The position numbers and the translations under genes are program-made. 7,481 bases of DNA from Tardiphaga sp. (GTDB lineage Bacteria; Pseudomonadota; Alphaproteobacteria; Rhizobiales; Xanthobacteraceae). The stretch covers positions 1-7,481 of the forward strand of contig JAQGJF010000866.1 of NCBI GenBank assembly GCA_028290765.1. The letters run 5' to 3'. The notes under the pieces are model-generated. The model ran no database searches. It was not told where the DNA came from and saw only the letters and a program-made list of their open reading frames with translations. Shown here one piece after another: positions 6,509-7,481 of this stretch. The first letter of the stretch is position 1; every line of letters starts with the position of its first letter.

Positions 6509-6511
6509 AAG

Positions 6512-7481
6512 TTAGCTATCCCGATTCAGCTTAAAGTCATCCTGCGGTGAGAGCGCACAGAGCGCCCTGGCCACCTTGTCTCTCTCCGGGCTCGGCGGAA
6601 TATCCGAGAAATTATCGACCGCCGAGGCTTCTGCGATCAGGCGACCGGCGTCTTCCGTTCTAAGAAACCGGCGCGCGACTTCTTGCGTGGCTACTTTCTT
6701 CACCGCGCAGATGTAGCCCGCTTGCGTGCCGTATCGTTCTTCCAATGAGGGCCGGGGATCACCCGCAGCGTCACGTTCGACTTTCGACTTGGCGAATGGG
6801 ATGTAACCCCCGGTCAGGCCACCACCGCAGGGCTGCCCCTTGAAAAACCCTGAAGCCGTCGCGTTCCATCCGGTATAGGTGCCGAGCGGCACCTGATGCA
6901 GCACCGATGCCACGCCGGTTCCTTCGTTGCCGTCCTGATTGACGCGCGGCATCAGGGCCGGGATGGTCTGTTTGATCGCCGGCGGTTGTCGCGTGATGAC
7001 GCCCGAGAAATTCACATAGTCCAGCTTGCTGCCAAAATCATAGTCGAACAGCCCGACCGCCATGCCGGTCGGCGGCGGCACGCCTGGGATGGACGGGAAA
7101 CGCATGGCGTTCATCGTGTTGGGCACCAGATCGCCACCGCCCAGTGTCGGATAGATGCTGGGCGGTGGCTCCGTGGCTTGCACGACCCAGTCGACCAGCG
7201 CCGCCTGCAACGCGTTCATGGTCTCGTCTTCGGGATTGGGGTTTTGCGCCAGAACGCAACCCGCGGCCGGGCGAGACGCCAGGCCGAAGCCGCCGGCCCC
7301 TCCGCCATGCGTGGTGCCGGGGAAATAGTAACGCCGCACATTTGCCGGCAAGGGAAGATCGGCCTTGCCGTCGGTACCGGTCTCCGCGACCGTCATCAGC
7401 CTGGCATTGTACTCGCTGGCGCCGAAGGTTTCGAAGATTTTTGGGCAAGTCCCGGTCGCCGTGCATCGGTCCAGCAGGCTC
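6512..7481 (-). CDS. Alpha/beta hydrolase domain-containing protein (Abhydrolase_10-like), C-terminal part
   Basis: The frame is open from the right edge of the window to a TAA at 6512-6514, giving 322 visible residues. The N-terminus and start lie beyond 7481. Text such as DRCTATGTCPKIFETFGASE (about residues 5-24), then NVRRYYFPGTTHGGG (about 47-61), is characteristic of the large alpha/beta-hydrolase-domain family (Pfam Abhydrolase_10). The His in GTTHGGG (about residue 58) is probably a catalytic-triad member. The nucleophile Ser should lie in the unseen N-terminal part. The downstream segment (NALQAALVDWVVQATEPPPS, then FPSIPGVPPPTG, then a tail with two more Cys-containing stretches) is the usual C-terminal half. 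The substrate is unknown; relatives are annotated only as hydrolases or esterases. An internal ATG at 7396 is in frame but is not a credible start, because conserved sequence precedes it. It reads in the same direction as the SGNH gene, 266 bases upstream of it, and is separated from it by a repeat, so a shared operon is doubtful. Confidence 0.85.
   Translation of the reverse strand, partial: SLLDRCTATGTCPKIFETFGASEYNARLMTVAETGTDGKADLPLPANVRRYYFPGTTHGGGAGGFGLASRPAAGCVLAQNPNPEDETMNALQAALVDWVVQATEPPPSIYPTLGGGDLVPNTMNAMRFPSIPGVPPPTGMAVGLFDYDFGSKLDYVNFSGVITRQPPAIKQTIPALMPRVNQDGNEGTGVASVLHQVPLGTYTGWNATASGFFKGQPCGGGLTGGYIPFAKSKVERDAAGDPRPSLEERYGTQAGYICAVKKVATQEVARRFLRTEDAGRLIAEASAVDNFSDIPPSPERDKVARALCALSPQDDFKLNRDS

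Noticed and set aside
7038..7466. A 142-codon minus-strand frame near the right edge
   Set aside because: It overlaps the alpha/beta-hydrolase frame in another register. The latter has recognisable family text, whereas this one is Arg-rich and motif-free.

Overview
The window looks like chromosomal DNA from a high-GC alphaproteobacterium, most likely of the Bradyrhizobium / Rhodopseudomonas / Afipia group. The reasons are strong G/C bias at third codon positions, protein families common in that group, and three kinds of intergenic palindromic repeat (57-127, 3041-3112, 6391-6508) whose wording I recognise from those genomes. The genus is an inference; no rRNA or other taxonomic marker is present.

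Layout. 1-151 is intergenic and filled by two inverted repeats. 152-2917 (minus) encodes a 921-residue membrane-anchored c-di-GMP turnover protein with a dCACHE-like sensor, a PAS-like domain, GGDEF and EAL, with all key residues intact. 2918-3241 is a divergent intergenic region carrying a CtrA-box-like element close to the GGDEF-EAL start and a degraded palindromic repeat. 3242-4060 (plus) encodes an exported metallo-beta-lactamase-fold protein with an altered metal-binding motif. 4106-4143 is a perfect 19-bp tandem duplication just upstream of a two-gene toxin-antitoxin cassette: a DUF1902/HicB-like antitoxin (4192-4428) followed immediately by a HicA toxin (4429-4626). 4669-4911 (plus) is a small unrecognised gene. 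Its stop overlaps the stop of a convergent SGNH/GDSL hydrolase gene (4908-6245, minus). That gene has good start signals and a signal peptide but is interrupted by an in-frame TGA at codon 31, where the family normally has Trp. 6391-6508 is a nested palindromic repeat, and 6512 to the right edge (minus) is the C-terminal part of an alpha/beta-hydrolase-domain protein.

The genes do not form one pathway. The GGDEF-EAL gene is an autonomous signalling gene, the MBL and SGNH proteins are probably exported hydrolases, and the HicBA pair is a compact accessory module with less GC-biased codon use than its neighbours, suggesting acquisition by transfer. I do not see a convincing new multi-gene system. 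The points most worth following are the interrupted SGNH hydrolase, the duplicated promoter-like element before the toxin-antitoxin pair, and the His-to-Arg change in the MBL protein.
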